Below are positions 12,701-25,050 of a stretch of DNA of 64,000 nucleotides, in pieces; the stretch's first letter is position 1; every line of letters begins with the position of its first letter. Source of the stretch: Ceratotherium simum simum (lineage: Eukaryota > Chordata > Mammalia > Perissodactyla > Rhinocerotidae); assembly GCF_000283155.1 (NCBI RefSeq), contig NW_004454266.1:3740116-3804115 (forward strand), in the 5' to 3' direction. Below the pieces are notes generated by a model, which was given only the letters and a program-made list of their open reading frames with translations, was not told where the DNA came from and searched no databases. The translations under genes were made by a program, and so were the position numbers.

Positions 12701-13929
12701 GCCTGAGAAGAGTTTGTATTATGTTGCTGTTGAATAAAGTAGTCTTTAGATGTTGATTATATTCAGTTGATTGATGGTGTTACTGAGTTTAACCATATCT
12801 TTACTGATTTTCTGCCTGCTGGATCTGATTTCTGATAGAGGGGTGTTGAAGTTTCTAACTATGATAGTGGATTCATCTATTTCTCTTTGCCATTCTATTA
12901 GTTTTTGTTTTACATAGTTTGACACTCTGTTGTTAGGTGCATACACATTAAGGATTATTATGTCTTCTTGCAGAAATGATCCCTTTATTGTTATGTAATG
13001 TCCTTCTTTATCCCTGATAACTTGCTTTGAGGTCTGCTCTGGCTGAAAATAATACAGTTATGTGTTGCTTAAAGACAGGGATACAGTCTGAGAAATGCAT
13101 TGTTAGGTGATTTCGTTGTTGTGCAACCATCATAGAGTGTACTTACACAAACCTAGATAGTATAGCCTACTATACACCCAGGCTATATGGTATACCCTAT
13201 TGCTTCTAGACTACATACCTGTACAGCATGTTACTGTGCTGAATACTGTAGGCAATTGTGACACAATGGTAAGTATTTGTGTATCTAAACATATCTAAAC
13301 ATAGAAAAGGTACAGTAAAAATACAGTATAAAACATAAAAAATGGTACCCCTGTATAGGGCACTTACCATAAATGAAGCTTTCAGGACTGGAAGTTGCTC
13401 TGGGTGAGTCAGTGAGTGAGTGGTGAGTAAATGTGAAGTCCTAGGACATTCCTGTACACTACTGTAGACTATATAAACACAGTACACTTAGACTACACTA
13501 AATTTATTTTAAAAAATTTTTCTTTCTTCAGTAATAAATTATCCTTAGCTCATGGTAACATTTTTACTTTATAAACATTTTAATAAGTTTTTGACTCTTT
13601 TGTAATAACACTTAGATTAAAACACAAACACATTGTACAGCTGTTACAATGGCTATGACTTCACTAAGTGATATGGATTTTTTAGCTCCATTATAATCTT
13701 ATGGGACCACCATCACATATGTGGTCCATCATTGACCAAAAGACGATTATGTGGTGGTTGACTGTGTAGCTACTCCTGTTTTCTTTTTATTAATGTATTC
13801 ACGGTATATTTTCCTCCATCCTTTTACTTTTAATCTATATGTGTCTTTATATTTAAAGTGGGTTTCATGTAGACAACATACAGTTGGGTCTTGTTTTATG
13901 ATCCACTCTGACAATCTCTGTCTTTTCAT
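9714..13929 (-). pseudogene. L1 ORF2 remnant (endonuclease - reverse transcriptase)
   Basis: Intact ORF2p would be about 1,275 residues and carry an endonuclease and a reverse transcriptase. Pieces recognisable on the minus strand are the endonuclease start (13747-13929: WIIKQDPT..CCLHETH, GWRKIY), an endonuclease segment with MYAPN (12746-12946), an RT-upstream segment with PGPDGFTGDSYQ (11822-12013), the thumb/connection part (10746-11114: GRLNIVKMSVLPNLIYRFN) and the C-terminus (9714-10031: HTMEYY). Stops and frameshifts separate them, and a transposon interrupts the endonuclease part at 13055-13764. No function is possible. Confidence 0.88.
13055..13764. mobile_element. Pogo/Tigger-like non-autonomous DNA transposon, 710 bp
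   Basis: Inverted ends (CAGTTATGTGTTGCTTAAAG at left, complement CAGTCAACCACCACATAATC at right) bound the element. It lies inside the L1 ORF2 endonuclease part: removing it re-joins the L1 text around a TA-containing site. The interior is AT-rich with no transposase frame. A shorter relative sits at 3755-4001. Confidence 0.8.
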
Positions 13930-14299
13930 TGGTGCATTTAGACCATTGATGCTGGTCTAAACGATCACTCATATAGTTGGATTAATATCTACTATATTCA
14001 TTACTGTTTTCTATTTGATGCCCTTGTTCTTTGTTCCTATTTTTTGTCATCCCCTCTTTTCCTACCTTTTGTAGTTTTAATTGAGCATGCATATTATTCC
14101 ATTTTCTCTCCTTTCTTAGCATATCAGTTATATTTCTTCTTTTACTTTTTTTAGTGTTAACACTAGACTTTGCAATATACATTTACAGCTAATCCAAGTC
14201 CACTTTCAAGTAACACTATACCACTTTATGGGTAATGTGAGTACCTTATAATTCCAATACAAAATAATCCCAATTCCTCCTTCCTGTCCTTGTAATATT

Positions 14300-14507
14300 T
14301 TTTTTTATAATTTTATTTATTTATTTATTTCTCCCAAAGCCCCAGTAGATAGTTGTATGTCATAGCTGCACATTCTTCTAGTCGCTGTATGTGGGACTCG
14401 GCCTCAGCATGGCCGGAGAAGCGGTGCGTCGGTGCGCACCCGGGATCCGAACCCAGGCTGCCAGCAGCAGAGCCCGAGCACTTAACCGCTAAGCCACAGG
14501 GCCGGCC
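14300..14507 (-). mobile_element. ERE SINE (minus) inside L1
   Basis: A young-looking ERE in reverse ends in AGGGCCGGCC. The 17-bp target duplication CCTGTCCTTGTAATATT is perfect (14283-14299 and 14508-14524). Confidence 0.96.
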
Positions 14508-14775
14508 CCTGTCCTTGTAATATTGTTGTCATTCATTTCTCTTACATATAAACATACACAAGCAAATACATATATACATATGATATATACATAAGTATAA
14601 ATTATCAAACACATTGTTGGCGTTATTATTCTGAACAAACTGTTATATATTAATTCAGTTAAGAATAAGCAAAATAAAAGTTTTAATTTTATCTTTATTT
14701 ATTCCTTTTTTGATGCTCTTCCTTTGTTTATGTAGAGCCAAATTACTGACCTGTATTATTTCCCTTCTCTATAGG

Positions 14776-15700
14776 TCAGGCAGGCCTCGTAGCACCAAAT
14801 TCCCTCAATTTTTGTCTATCTGAGAAAGTCTTTATTTCTTCTTCATTTTTGAAGGATAATTTTGCAGGGTACAGAACTCTAGGTTGGTGCTTTTCTTCTC
14901 TCAACACTTTAAATATTTCATTCCACTCTCTTCTTGCTTGTATGGTTTCTGCGGAGAAGTCAGATGTAATTCTTATCTTTGTTTCTCTATAGGTACAGTG
15001 TTTTTTTCCTCTGACTTCTTTCAGGATTTTTTCTTTACCTCTGATTTTCATAGTTTGAAAATGATATACTGAGTTGTAGTTTTTTTGGCATGTATCCTAC
15101 TTGGCATTCTCTGAATTGCCTGACTCTGTGGTTTGGTGTCTGATATTAACTTGGGGGAAATGCTCAGTCGTTATTGTTTCAAATATTTCTTCTGTTCCTC
15201 TCTTGCTTTCTTCTCTTTCTGGTATTCCCATTACTCCTATGTTACACCTTGTATAGTTGTCCCATAGTCCTTGGATATTTTGTTCTGTTTTTTTCTTTTT
15301 CAGTCTTTATTCTCTTTGCTTCTCACTTTTTGAGGTTTCTATTGACATATCCTTTAGCTCAGAGATCTTCTCAGCCATGTCGAGTCTACTAATAAGCCCA
15401 CCAAAGGCATTCTTCTTTTCTGTTATGGTGTTTTTGATCTCTAGCATTTCCTTTGTTTCTTTCTTAGGATTTCCATTTCTCTGCTTACATTGCCTATCTG
15501 TTCTTACATGTTGTTTACTTTATCCATTACACCCCTTAGGATATTAATCATAGTTGTTTTAAATTCCCAGTTTGATAATTCCAACATCCCTGCTATGTCT
15601 GTTTCTGATGCTTGTTCTGTCTTCTCAAAGCGTGCTTTTTGCCTTTTGGCATGCCTTGTAAATTTTTTTTTTTTTTTGATAGCCAGATATGATGTACTAA
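14776..15700 (-). pseudogene. L1 ORF1 remnant (RNA-binding chaperone)
   Basis: ORF1p is the L1 RNA-binding chaperone. The frame at 14776-15051 on the minus strand matches the conserved C-terminal part by its words TSDFSAETIQARREWN and YPAKLSF, and ends in TRPA. Upstream sequence (15060-15700) is degenerate and fits the coiled-coil half (E/K/R-rich when read on the minus strand). It is disrupted. Confidence 0.85.
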
Positions 15701-16743
15701 GTCAAAGGAACTGCTGTAAATAGACCTTTACTAATGTGGTGAGGTGTGGGGGAGGGGACATGTTCTATAGTTCTATGATTAGGTCTCAGTCTTTCAATGA
15801 GCCTCTGAACTTTGAACTTCACAAGTGTTTCTCAGTTTTCTTCTCCCCCCTGAGGTGGTACAGGATGGCTAGAATGGGCCGGAGCTGGGTATTTCCCTTC
15901 TCGAACATGGAAGGCAAGAGCTGACTGGAGTTGGGTATTTTCTTTCCTCCAGGTCAGTTAGGCTCTGATAATACCCCAGCAGGTTAGGATCTGGTTAACT
16001 AGTTTCTTCTGAGGACAGGTCTTGTTAAGAAGAACAGAGTGCTCTGGTGTATTTCAAAATGGTTCCTTTTCCCTTTCTCCTGCTGGAAATATGAAGGAAT
16101 TTTATTTCAATATGTACTGTAAGAACCTGGTCGAGCTCCTGGTGGTAAACTCACCATATGACTAGGTTCCCCTGGAGCTTTTAACTTTTGGAGTTACCCA
16201 CACTGAGCCTCCCTAAATCTGTCAATTATAGTTCAGGGTTTCCTACTCTGCTACTGATTTCCCGGCAGAATCTGGTCATCAGTCTCTGCTCTGGTAAGCC
16301 CATGACTCCCTGTATTCACCTGTCTGCCTTTCCAGTCTTGGGGGCAGGGGTTTGCCTTGCATCCTCCTCTCTCTTATGGATTCAAGAAGAGTTGTTAATT
16401 TTTCAGTCTGTTCAGCTTTTTAATTGTTGTCAGGATGGAGTGGGGACATCCAAGCTCCTTACCTGAGGAACTGGAAACCCCGTGTTGCATTTTTTAAATT
16501 ACTGAATATAGTGACATATTGTAAATAACAGCTTCTTACCAATACGTGTTAAAATCACAGCCCCTGAATTTCAGTGGATGAACTGCAAATACTGTAGACA
16601 TTAACACAGTAAAATTCTTGCAAACATGGCTTTAGTTTCCCAAATTACTTTCTTTTAACAACAGGCTAAATAGTCTCCTGATAAATTCATCTTGCTGTAG
16701 AGCATGTGCTGGTTTAGAAATGTAGCACTCATTCATTCATTTT

Positions 16744-16945
16744 TTTTTTTTTTTTTTTTTACTGAGGAAGAATCACCCTGAGCTAACATCTGCTGCCCAT
16801 CTTCCAATCTTCCTCTTTTTGTATGTGAGCTGCTGCCACAGCACAGCCACTGCCAGGCGAGTGGTGTAGGTCCATGCCCAGGAACGGAACCCAGGCCACC
16901 GAAGTGGAGCATGCCCAACTTAACCATTAGGCCACCTGGGCTAGC
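16744..16945 (-). mobile_element. ERE-type SINE, older (minus)
   Basis: A T tract is followed by ACTGAGGAAGAATCACCCTG and AGCTAACATCTGC, ending at GGCCACCTGGGCTAGC. The target duplication CTCATTCATTCATTT is at 16729-16743 and 16946-16960. It is more diverged than the 0.5-kb and 14.3-kb copies. Confidence 0.92.
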
Positions 16946-17370
16946 CTCATTCATTCATTTAAGAAAAAATTATTCATCACACATGTTTGAATTCCGACTG
17001 GCTTGTGGTGATTCAGTCCTAAAGAAAGCTTGGTTCCCACTATCAAGAAGTGTCATTTTAGTAAGAAAAAGAGAAAAAAGTACTTCAATTATTTACTAGA
17101 TATTATGCAATATATGCTATAATAAAGGTGAACGAATGGTGCTATGAAAAAAGCACCTCTCACCTAGATTGAGAGTAAAGTGAAACACGAGCTGAATTCT
17201 GAAGGATAAGTAGGACGTTGCTAGAGACAGAGATGAAGGGATTTTGCTAGAAGCAGAGACAGCAGTATCCATGAGTAACAAAATTATCAAGAACCCTGAA
17301 GACTTTGAGGAACAGCCAGAGTCCTAAGTTGGAAGCAATAGAAAGCTGCTCTGGTTGATTTTAAAGGAAA
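16946..17370 (-). mobile_element. L2 LINE fragment (minus)
   Basis: The L2 3' end runs in reverse, from ATTCATTTAAGAAAAAATTATTC through the text resembling GGAAGCAATAGAAAGCTGCTC. The ERE at 16744 landed at its 3' edge. Confidence 0.55.
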
Positions 17371-17837
17371 TGATTCACCTGTGCCTGTTCTGAGTCTTTA
17401 GCAATTTACAGTAAATTTTTCAAACATGGTACAACATATATTGTGTTGAATCGTTTCAAGAATCAAAAGTACGTTTTTGAGGAGTGTATCTGTGGTTTAT
17501 GGGTATTATTATATTATTAATTATTTAATATAAATGTGGTATAGGGAAATTCTACCATTTAAATCTTTGATATAGATTATTGATTCTAGCAATTTATGTT
17601 ACTCATTCAGATGTTATCAAGGGTTTGTTTTTGTGGGCAGCTAATTCCAATTATGAAATAAATTGAGATCAGGAGGATTAGTTGCTTCATATTTAGGTAG
17701 AATCTTCATCAGGGCTATGTTACTTTCTTTGGTCTTCCCTATTAGTTGACCTTGGTTCCTTGGCTTTCAGGCAATTTGTATATCTCTTAAGGTATTTGCA
17801 AACTCAATACACTCTGGTTACGTTTTTTTACCTGGGC

Positions 17838-17985
17838 TTCATTCAACAAATTGTTACTGATCACTGACTAGAGTCCATGCTCTTCAAGGTTCTGAGATAC
17901 AATATCAAATAAGATATGACTCCTGTCTTCAGGGGGCCTTAGAGTCCACTAAGTTGGATAAATTGATCATTATAGTATAATCTCT
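17838..17985 (-). mobile_element. L2 LINE 3' fragment (minus)
   Basis: TTCATTCAACAAATTGTTAC, followed by the typical 'CTCTTCAAGG..GAGATACAAT' order, is the reverse of an L2 3' end. Confidence 0.55.
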
Positions 17986-18318
17986 TTAGGTCCACAGCGG
18001 CTACATTAGTTAGGGCTCTTTAGATTGCAAGTGTCACTCGATACAAATTAGTTTATCAGCTGGTTTATATTGACATTAATTGTTGTTTTGCTGGCCCTTC
18101 AAGATGTCCTACCTGAATTTCATGTATTGTCAAGAGTTCAGATGGCGCAGCAGCTTTATTTCCATCTATTATAAAGAACCTTAGTTGTACAGTTCCCTAC
18201 TTTTGTTAGCAGTACTGTCCTGTACCCTAAGAAGTTAGCGTATAGATTTGGGGAATTCATTTCTAGTTCTAGGTTTTGGTGTCAAGGAAACACAACCCTT
18301 AAAACCATCTACCATAGA
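17986..18318. other. Intergenic between L2 and tRNA-Thr
   Basis: No gene or repeat recognised. Confidence 0.4.
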
Positions 18319-18319
18319 T

Positions 18320-18325
18320 AAAAAA
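18320..18325 (-). terminator. Pol III terminator of tRNA-Thr
   Basis: A run of six A on the plus strand is T6 in the sense of the tRNA-Thr transcript and starts 15 nt after the gene end. T4 or longer is the normal pol III stop. Confidence 0.85.
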
Positions 18326-18340
18326 GACAGCAGGCGTTTA

Positions 18341-18413
18341 AGGCCCCAGTGAGATTTGAACTCACGACCCCTGGTTTACGAGACCAGTGCTCTAACCCCT
18401 GAGCTACGGAGCC
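18341..18413 (-). tRNA. tRNA-Thr (anticodon CGT)
   Basis: This gene encodes the cytosolic tRNA that reads threonine ACG codons. Read on the minus strand it folds as a complete 73-nt cloverleaf: 7-bp acceptor stem with two G-T wobbles, 4-bp D stem, 5-bp anticodon stem with loop CTCGTAA (anticodon at 18378-18380), 5-nt variable region, 5-bp T stem and discriminator T. The A box (TAGCTCAGGGG) and B box (GAGTTCAAATC) are intact, and a run of six T on the transcribed sense lies about 15 nt past the 3' end. There is no intron. It is isolated: the next tRNA gene is more than 11 kb away. It looks like a functional pol III gene. CCA is not encoded, as expected in eukaryotes. Confidence 0.97.
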
Positions 18414-18429
18414 TGAGCAGCTGACTGTT

Positions 18430-20150
18430 TTCACTCCTATTCTAAAGGCGTTTGTATGTTCAAATCTTTAGAGTTTGTTTGTTTTTATTTGTTTCTAAAA
18501 AATTTGACGTCCACTCCCATCCCCTTTCCGACTTTCTGGACTGTGGTCAAACAAATTCCCTCACTCTCTGATAGTTTTAACATCCCCTTCAATTGGCTTT
18601 TGTCGAAGGAGGTAGTCTTGCTTTGAATCCAGGGCAGTCGAGGGGCAGAGGTTCCATGTTGACGAATAGTGGGGAATACCCATTTGCCAAGATATGGAGT
18701 TTGGGATGAGGACTACGGTGCCACTTGATTTTATTTACAGCCACGCCCTCCGCTCTGCAGTACTTTTTGCACTGATTGACGCCCAGGTATTCTAGTTCTT
18801 AGTGCCGTGAGGAAAAACAGGCGAAATCTGTCTCAAATTCCCCGATATCAATATCAGAAGACATAGACTGAAAGGTGAGGGAAAGGATGAAGCCAGCTGG
18901 AAGGAGGAAATGGAGCAAGCTCCAGGGGACAGAAGCAGAAAAGAGGCTCTCCGTGTTGTAGCCTAGTCTTTGAGGCTGAAATATCTTTTGGAGCCTCAGT
19001 CCCGGGCGTAAAGACCAGGGCCACGTTTCTCTTTCTCCCCGGGGCGTCGCTGAAATCCAAATAGAAGAGTTCTGTCCAAAGGCGCGGTGGCAAAGATATC
19101 AGAAAATTGTTAACTTTCACCCTGGTAAAGGGGCTGTGAGGGGCATCAAAAAAGCTGTTAGGGGGCTCAGCTCAGACAAACAACAACCATAATGTAAGGA
19201 CACCGGGGTAGAGAAGAAACTCAACCACAAATCCTAGTTCTCCCGTCCCAAGTCAGGGCCCTGTGCATCTGAAACAGAGCAAGGATCGTTTTCCTTTCTA
19301 CTTTCATGGTTTGATAGCTGGCTCATAAAGAAATTGTAGTTCTTAATTACAAACAAAATCAAAACCACCTTGACTACTGATAAATACAGGTAATTTATTA
19401 AAACAATTCAGCAAAATAAGATTCACTGTTGGAAAGTGAAGAATCCAGGCTCTGTGCCTCTATCCCAACTCTGGAATACAGGTCTCCCACCCTCCAGAGG
19501 AGAGGCCGAGAAATCTATCAGTAGCCAGCCCGCCAGCTCTCCACAGCATCTCACAGGGTGAAACGGTCCCACACTCCACCCCCCATTCCCCAAAGACATA
19601 TACAGGCAAACAACGCACTTGTCACCTGGAGTGTCCTAAACGCAAATGATAGTTAAACAAAGCAAAACAAGAAATGGGCATATTAATGGAGTTGAGAGCG
19701 GGGGCAGTGAACGGAATGTGAGGTCAAGCTTATCACTGGTATCCATCCGCAGCTTCCGGAACTTCTTAGGAAGTTCCTGAGAACCGCCTTCTGCCTCCCA
19801 GAAGAGCCAGCTTGTTCAGATTCTCCAAAATCCTAAACTTGCCTCTGCATAAGGGACCCTCTGTCCTGAAGCTCGGGGATGCAGGCCCACGAAGGATCAA
19901 AAAGTCCCAACAAGCCTGTGGTTTGCAGTTTGGGCAGATTTGATCCTGGGCTTAGGTACACCTTGTTCACCTCCTGTTTTCTAGGACCTGAAGAAATGGA
20001 TGACCTCAGTGAAACACAGATCTCTTATGTTCAGAGGAATCACTCAAACCTAATTTTTTTTTTTTGGTGTTTTATTTTTTGATGCTCTTAAATTATCTAA
20101 GTGAGCTCTCTTTCTTCCTCTGTCTGCTGAGATAAAGGTTTCCGATCCTT
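18430..20150. other. Single-copy-like DNA upstream of tRNA-Thr, moderately GC
   Basis: There is no repeat I can name and no credible coding frame. Several CpGs cluster around 18950-19080 (CCCGGGCG, CCCCGGGGCGTCG), more than in the flanks. This side is upstream of tRNA-Thr, which is transcribed away from it. Confidence 0.45.
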
Positions 20151-20154
20151 AAAT

Positions 20155-22430
20155 GTATTCATTCAATGTAGTATTTACTAACATGTGAGCAATCATTGTG
20201 GGCTAGATACTGTGGAGGTTACTTCTCTACCTCATGGAGTTCCCAGGAGTTAAGAGAATGCCTGGCATGCATTCAAATCTCTACCACATATGGCATACGT
20301 GATAGAATATTTATCCTGCAAACACACAGTTATATACAAGTGCTTTGGCAGCTATGCAAGGGCCTGCAAGGATCAACAATTCTGGAAGAGCACCAGCCCT
20401 GATATCTCTCTTTCTCCCAACTGCAGTCTCTAGAAGTCGGCAGAGTCTTGCATGGGGAACTTACATATAGGATGTCTGGGGCAGGAAAACAGAACTGACT
20501 ATCAGTTCCCGATAAAATGAGGCCTGGCCTCTTTTTCGAAGCTCTTCTCAGTGTAAGCTTCTTCAGAATTAGAAAAAACTCTTTAAAAGGAGGGGAACAG
20601 TGGTGAGAAAACAGGGGGAATGAAGGAAATGAGAATGAAGACGGGAAGGAGAGAGTTGAAGGACAGGAATTAGGAGTGATAGGCAGCCTGTACCTATGCC
20701 CAACAGTTCTGCTACCAAATCTGTTGGCAATATTCCCAAGGACGTCCTGACCCACTGCCCTTTACCAGGCCCAAATCTCTGGTTGTGAATCTAAATTTTA
20801 GAAAATAGGTCATGGTCTGCCTTTCAACTTACAAACACCACACTGATGTACTATATATCCATATAGAAAATATCACTCAGCTCTTACAGATTTTTAGGAG
20901 AAAATTGCACTTAATATTGTGGCAAAAGGTCATGAAATATCATTAAATGAAAAAAACAGAGCACAAAACTACATGACACGATCACAGTTTTATTCTAAAT
21001 ACATTGCACAGAAAAATCTTAGAGGGAAATAAATCAACAGGGTGGTGACTATTGGTTAACTTTTGAATTTACTCATTTTTTAAGTCTTCTAACAATTAGG
21101 TTGTAATACTTTTTAAGTTATAAAAAATTGGAAGATACTAGAGTAATATTTCTTTGTATTTGGTTTAACCTTACTTCTGATAAACATCATTTGAGGAGCC
21201 AAATGATTCAGAATTTAGTAAATGTAAGACCTGGTCCTTTGACTCTGTGACACTAACCTAGACAATTAATGTTTCTCTACTGTTGTTATTAATTTCCACC
21301 TCTTTCTAACGTAAGAAATCTTTGCCTAATTGGAATTCATTTTAACAAGTGTTTTCAGAGCAGCCATTGGGTTGATTCTCAAATTTAGGGTTATATTCAA
21401 GAGGGGAAATCACAAGTGCACGGAAGTTACTGTTCATGTCATGGACCTTGCTGCTCTTGAAGGCCCAACCTTTGGAGCACCTCCCCGCCGTGGTCAGGTG
21501 GGTAAGGCTCAGAGGTGGACTTGGGTAAATCTGGTTATATTAACCAGTGTCCCAGCAGGAAGTAGGTGACACATTCGAAGGGTGAATCTAGGAGAGATTA
21601 TTGGAGGACCTTCTTATAGTTAAGGAAACCTCCAAGGATCGGAACTGTGGGAGTCTTTAGCATTCCCAGGCATTAAGGGAAAGGGGAAGGGACAGAGTTG
21701 CCAGAACCTGGCAAGAATTCTAGCCATGGGAGAGAACTCATCCACTGGGAGCTCTGCCCATGAATGAATGTATGGGAGGGACACAGCCTGGCAGGGAGTG
21801 AGTGGGAGGAATAAATGCATCTACTTCTCTCTCTTCCTGCCATCTCATTGTCTGCTGTGCCTTCCATTGGCTGAATCGAAACAGGAGCCAGGAGGCAAGA
21901 GAGCCCAAATGATGCAGCCTTCCAGGGCATAGAAGCAGAGCAGAGAATGGGTCTGGAGGGGCCAGTGGAGACTAATCGGCATACCACTGTTGTAATTGTA
22001 GTGATACCTTCCAGGAGTTGGTTGGGTCATGAATTTCTATCCTGTATAAACCTTGGATGATAGAGTATATTAGAGCTTGAGCAGCTGATAAGAAATATTT
22101 ACCTCTAGACATTTTTTGTTATCCCATATTAGGAGTATAGCCATTGCAAAGAGAAATACAAATATATTTGCCACAAACTGCCATGAAGTGAGGAAGAAGG
22201 CATAGAGTACAGGTTCTTCCCTACAGATCCCAGAGAGACTGGTATGTGGACAGTTCTTCTGTTACACATGGTTGAGGAGGCGTCTGGTCGTGGGGGGAAT
22301 GTGGTGGAGCTTCTGGCTTCAAACAATAGCCTGGTTCATTCCAAGCAGCTGGGTAAGGCTGCAGTGATATTTCCTGGCTCTATTAGTCCTGCTGGAGGGG
22401 TAACCCATTCTGTTTCTCTTGGGGACTTTA
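20155..22430. other. Intergenic, no gene seen
   Basis: 20160-20300 may be a weak L2/MIR remnant (ATTCATTCAATGTAGTATTT). 21600-22050 reads like an old, unnamed repeat. Frames up to 141 codons on the minus strand (20330-20755) are low in domain character, so I do not call a gene. Confidence 0.4.
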
Positions 22431-22439
22431 TACTCTACA

Positions 22440-23225
22440 TAAATAATGTTTTGTATGGTACAACTACTATGCAAAACAGTATGGAGGTTTCTTCAAAAAT
22501 TAGAAATAGAACTACCTTATGATCCAGCAATTCCACTTCTAGGTATTTATCCAAAGAAAACGAAAACATAAACTTGAAAAGATATATGCACCCCCATGTT
22601 CATTGCAGCATTATTTACAATAGCCAAGATGTGGAAACAACCTAAGTGTCCATTGATGTTTGAATGGATAAAGAAGATGTGGTATATGTAGACAAAGGAA
22701 TATTATTCAGCCATAAAAAAGAATGAAGTCTTTCCATTTGTGACAACATGGATGGACCTTGAGGGCATTATGCTAAGTGAAATAAGTCAGATAGAGAAAG
22801 ACAAATACTATATGATGTCACTTATATGTGGCATCTAAAAACAAACAAACAAACAAAAAAGCTCATGGATATAGAGAACAGATTGGTGGTTGCCAGAGGT
22901 AGGGGATGGGGAGTGGGTGAAATGGGTGAAGGGAGTCAAGGGGTGCAAACTTCCAGTTATAAGATGAATGGGTCATGAGGATGTAATATACAGCATGATG
23001 ACTGTAGTTAAAAATACTGTATTGAATATTGGAAAGTTGCTAAGAGAGTAAATCTTAAAAGTTCTCATCACAAGAAAAAAATTCTAGAAGTATGTATGGT
23101 GACAGATGTTAACTAGACTTATTGTAGTGATCATTTCACAATATATACAAATATCAAATTATTATGTTGTACACCTGAAACTAATATAACGTTATATGTC
23201 AATTATACCTCAGTTGAAAAAAAGA
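22440..23225 (+). mobile_element. L1 3' end (plus)
   Basis: This is the typical L1 ORF2 end and 3' UTR in sense: ACAGTATGGAGGTTTCTTC, CCAGCAATTCCACTTCTAGG, ATATTATTCAGCCATAAAAA, GACAACATGGATGGACCTTG and GTGAAATAAGTCAGA, ending with TATACCTCAGTTGAAAAAAA. It is 5'-truncated. Confidence 0.9.
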
Positions 23226-24860
23226 ATGACTGTCCACACCTAAGACTGTTTCTTTTCTAAGGCCAGACAACAAATCTTCCATGTTAGAAACAGAGGTGGT
23301 GTGTGGACGCAGATATGGAGTAAGAGAAAAACATATTAAATAATTTCTGTGCACCATCTTCTGAACAGTACAAGATGGGAGAGTGACCTTTCCCTGATTT
23401 CAGTGACCCCCCCCTCAATAAAATTCCAGCAGAAGTGAGAATACCTGGAGTTCTTTGTGCTTTCCTTAAACTGCAGGAAACACAGGAGCTCAAATGGAAC
23501 GTCTATTACAAATATTGGACAAGCCAAACATATTAACAATAAAATTCCCAAATATTTTGCCAACCCCCTTTTTTCAGAGGTTAACTTAAGCACTCCTCTC
23601 TCCGACCTTCTGTTATTATTGTAAGTGCTATATAACATTTTATTACATATATGGCCTTCCAGATCTAATTGCTATGTGCAAAATTTGCTAAATCACAAGG
23701 TAAGGGTATATATGAAGCTGCTTATAGAAAATTGCAAAGTATTTAAAGTGATGGGAAGAGAATTTCATGATTGGCAGAAATAAACATTTACTCTATCTAA
23801 AGTTGAGGAGGGTATGTAAACAAAGTCGTTTCCATAAACAAATGATCTTTTCCCCCATATTTTGTAATTAACACCAAAAAATGAAAAGAATAGCTGTGAA
23901 AAGTGATCCCTGTGAGACGATGTGTGACATTGGCATAATACAACATGTAAATATCATTTTTTTGTTAGACCACAGTAAAACATAGCCCTCAAAGAGTCTG
24001 ATTTTGAATCTTGTTCTCCGTTTACCACTGCACCGTTTGTACCAAAACTTATTAACAGTGAATAAAGTGTGGAAATAATTAAGTTTGAAACAATGGTGAT
24101 TACCACTTTCAAAGGGCTAAGTTCTCCTTCCTAATACTTGGAAATGTCTATTTTCCTCAGAGACTCAAAGATACTTCTGCTTCTAAATGGTGGCATTAGT
24201 TCAATAACGTGCCAGGAGCAAAAGAGAAAGAGTTGCATTCACATAACTTTCCTGCAAGCATTTGTGTGTATTTTTAGAGAGAGCACTAAAGTGTTTTTTA
24301 GGAATGACATCAACATTCAGGGTTGTAACATTTCAGTGTTTAACCTGATTTTCCCCTCTTGAGATCCTATTTGTTGCTAAGATATATATCTTTGTATTTT
24401 CACCCACAAAACAATTATACTTGCAGTCACGTTACCCTCAAATATGTAGGCTAGGACCTATTGTGCTGAGATTTGCACACATCTTTGCAAACCGCAACTT
24501 CCAAGGTTTTGTTCCACCAAATGTCTCCCAGTCATTGAGAAATTGCCACTACTTGGTCTCTACTTGTTGAGAAAATAATCTCTCTAGGGATTTCCTTGAA
24601 AGGGATGCTCCTTCATACGGGTCAATTAAGTGTATATTCCTTCCAAGAGTGATCACTCCGCAGGGGGAGACTTTGCTTCTCTAGTAGTAGTCGAACAGTT
24701 TGGGAAAACACTTGGAGACTAATTTCCCATCCTTGGATTGGGTAGGTAGAGCTGTCAGCACTTACTTGCCTCTGCACATTGATGCAGGAGGTAGCATAGT
24801 TAACTCATTGTTGGTTCAAAAGGCTTGATGGTGAGAATTTCTAAAGGATGGCATAATGAA
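23226..24860. other. Intergenic, no gene seen
   Basis: AT-rich DNA with no recognisable repeat or coding frame. Confidence 0.4.
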
Positions 24861-24864
24861 GTAT

Positions 24865-25050
24865 ACCGGCTAACATTTATCATCATAAGATTTAGCATAG
24901 GGAGGTTTTATTGATGACATTACCATTGGCATTCATCACAATTGACTATTAGAATTTAAGTTTCAGAAAAGCTAAGTAATTTGCATAAAGTTATATGACT
25001 AGTAAATAATGGACCAGGATTTGAACCCAGATCATTTTTCCAGTAGGGGG
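24865..25050 (+). mobile_element. MIR SINE
   Basis: The MIR core and 3' part are seen: GCTAAGTAATTTGCATAAAG, then ATGACTAGTAAATAATGG and ACCAGGATTTGAACCCAGA. It is diverged and truncated at the 5' side. Confidence 0.7.

Larger units (their letters stand above)
9195..16495 (-). mobile_element. Near full-length L1 retrotransposon (minus), inactive
   Basis: The order on the minus strand is 5' UTR (about 15700-16495), ORF1 remnant (about 14770-15700), inter-ORF spacer (13960-14770), ORF2 remnant (about 9720-13950) and 3' UTR with a tail at 9200. Translated pieces show ORF1p C-terminal and ORF2p endonuclease, reverse-transcriptase and C-terminal segments, all broken by stops and shifts. Two later insertions lie inside: a DNA transposon at 13055-13764 and an ERE at 14300-14507. 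It is an old element. Both outer limits are approximate, and I saw no clear target duplication. Confidence 0.85.

Noticed and set aside
20330..20755. 141-codon minus-strand frame
   Set aside because: It is the longest non-L1 frame in its region apart from 42.6 kb, but it is rich in S, P and F from a purine-rich tract and has no domain or splice context.
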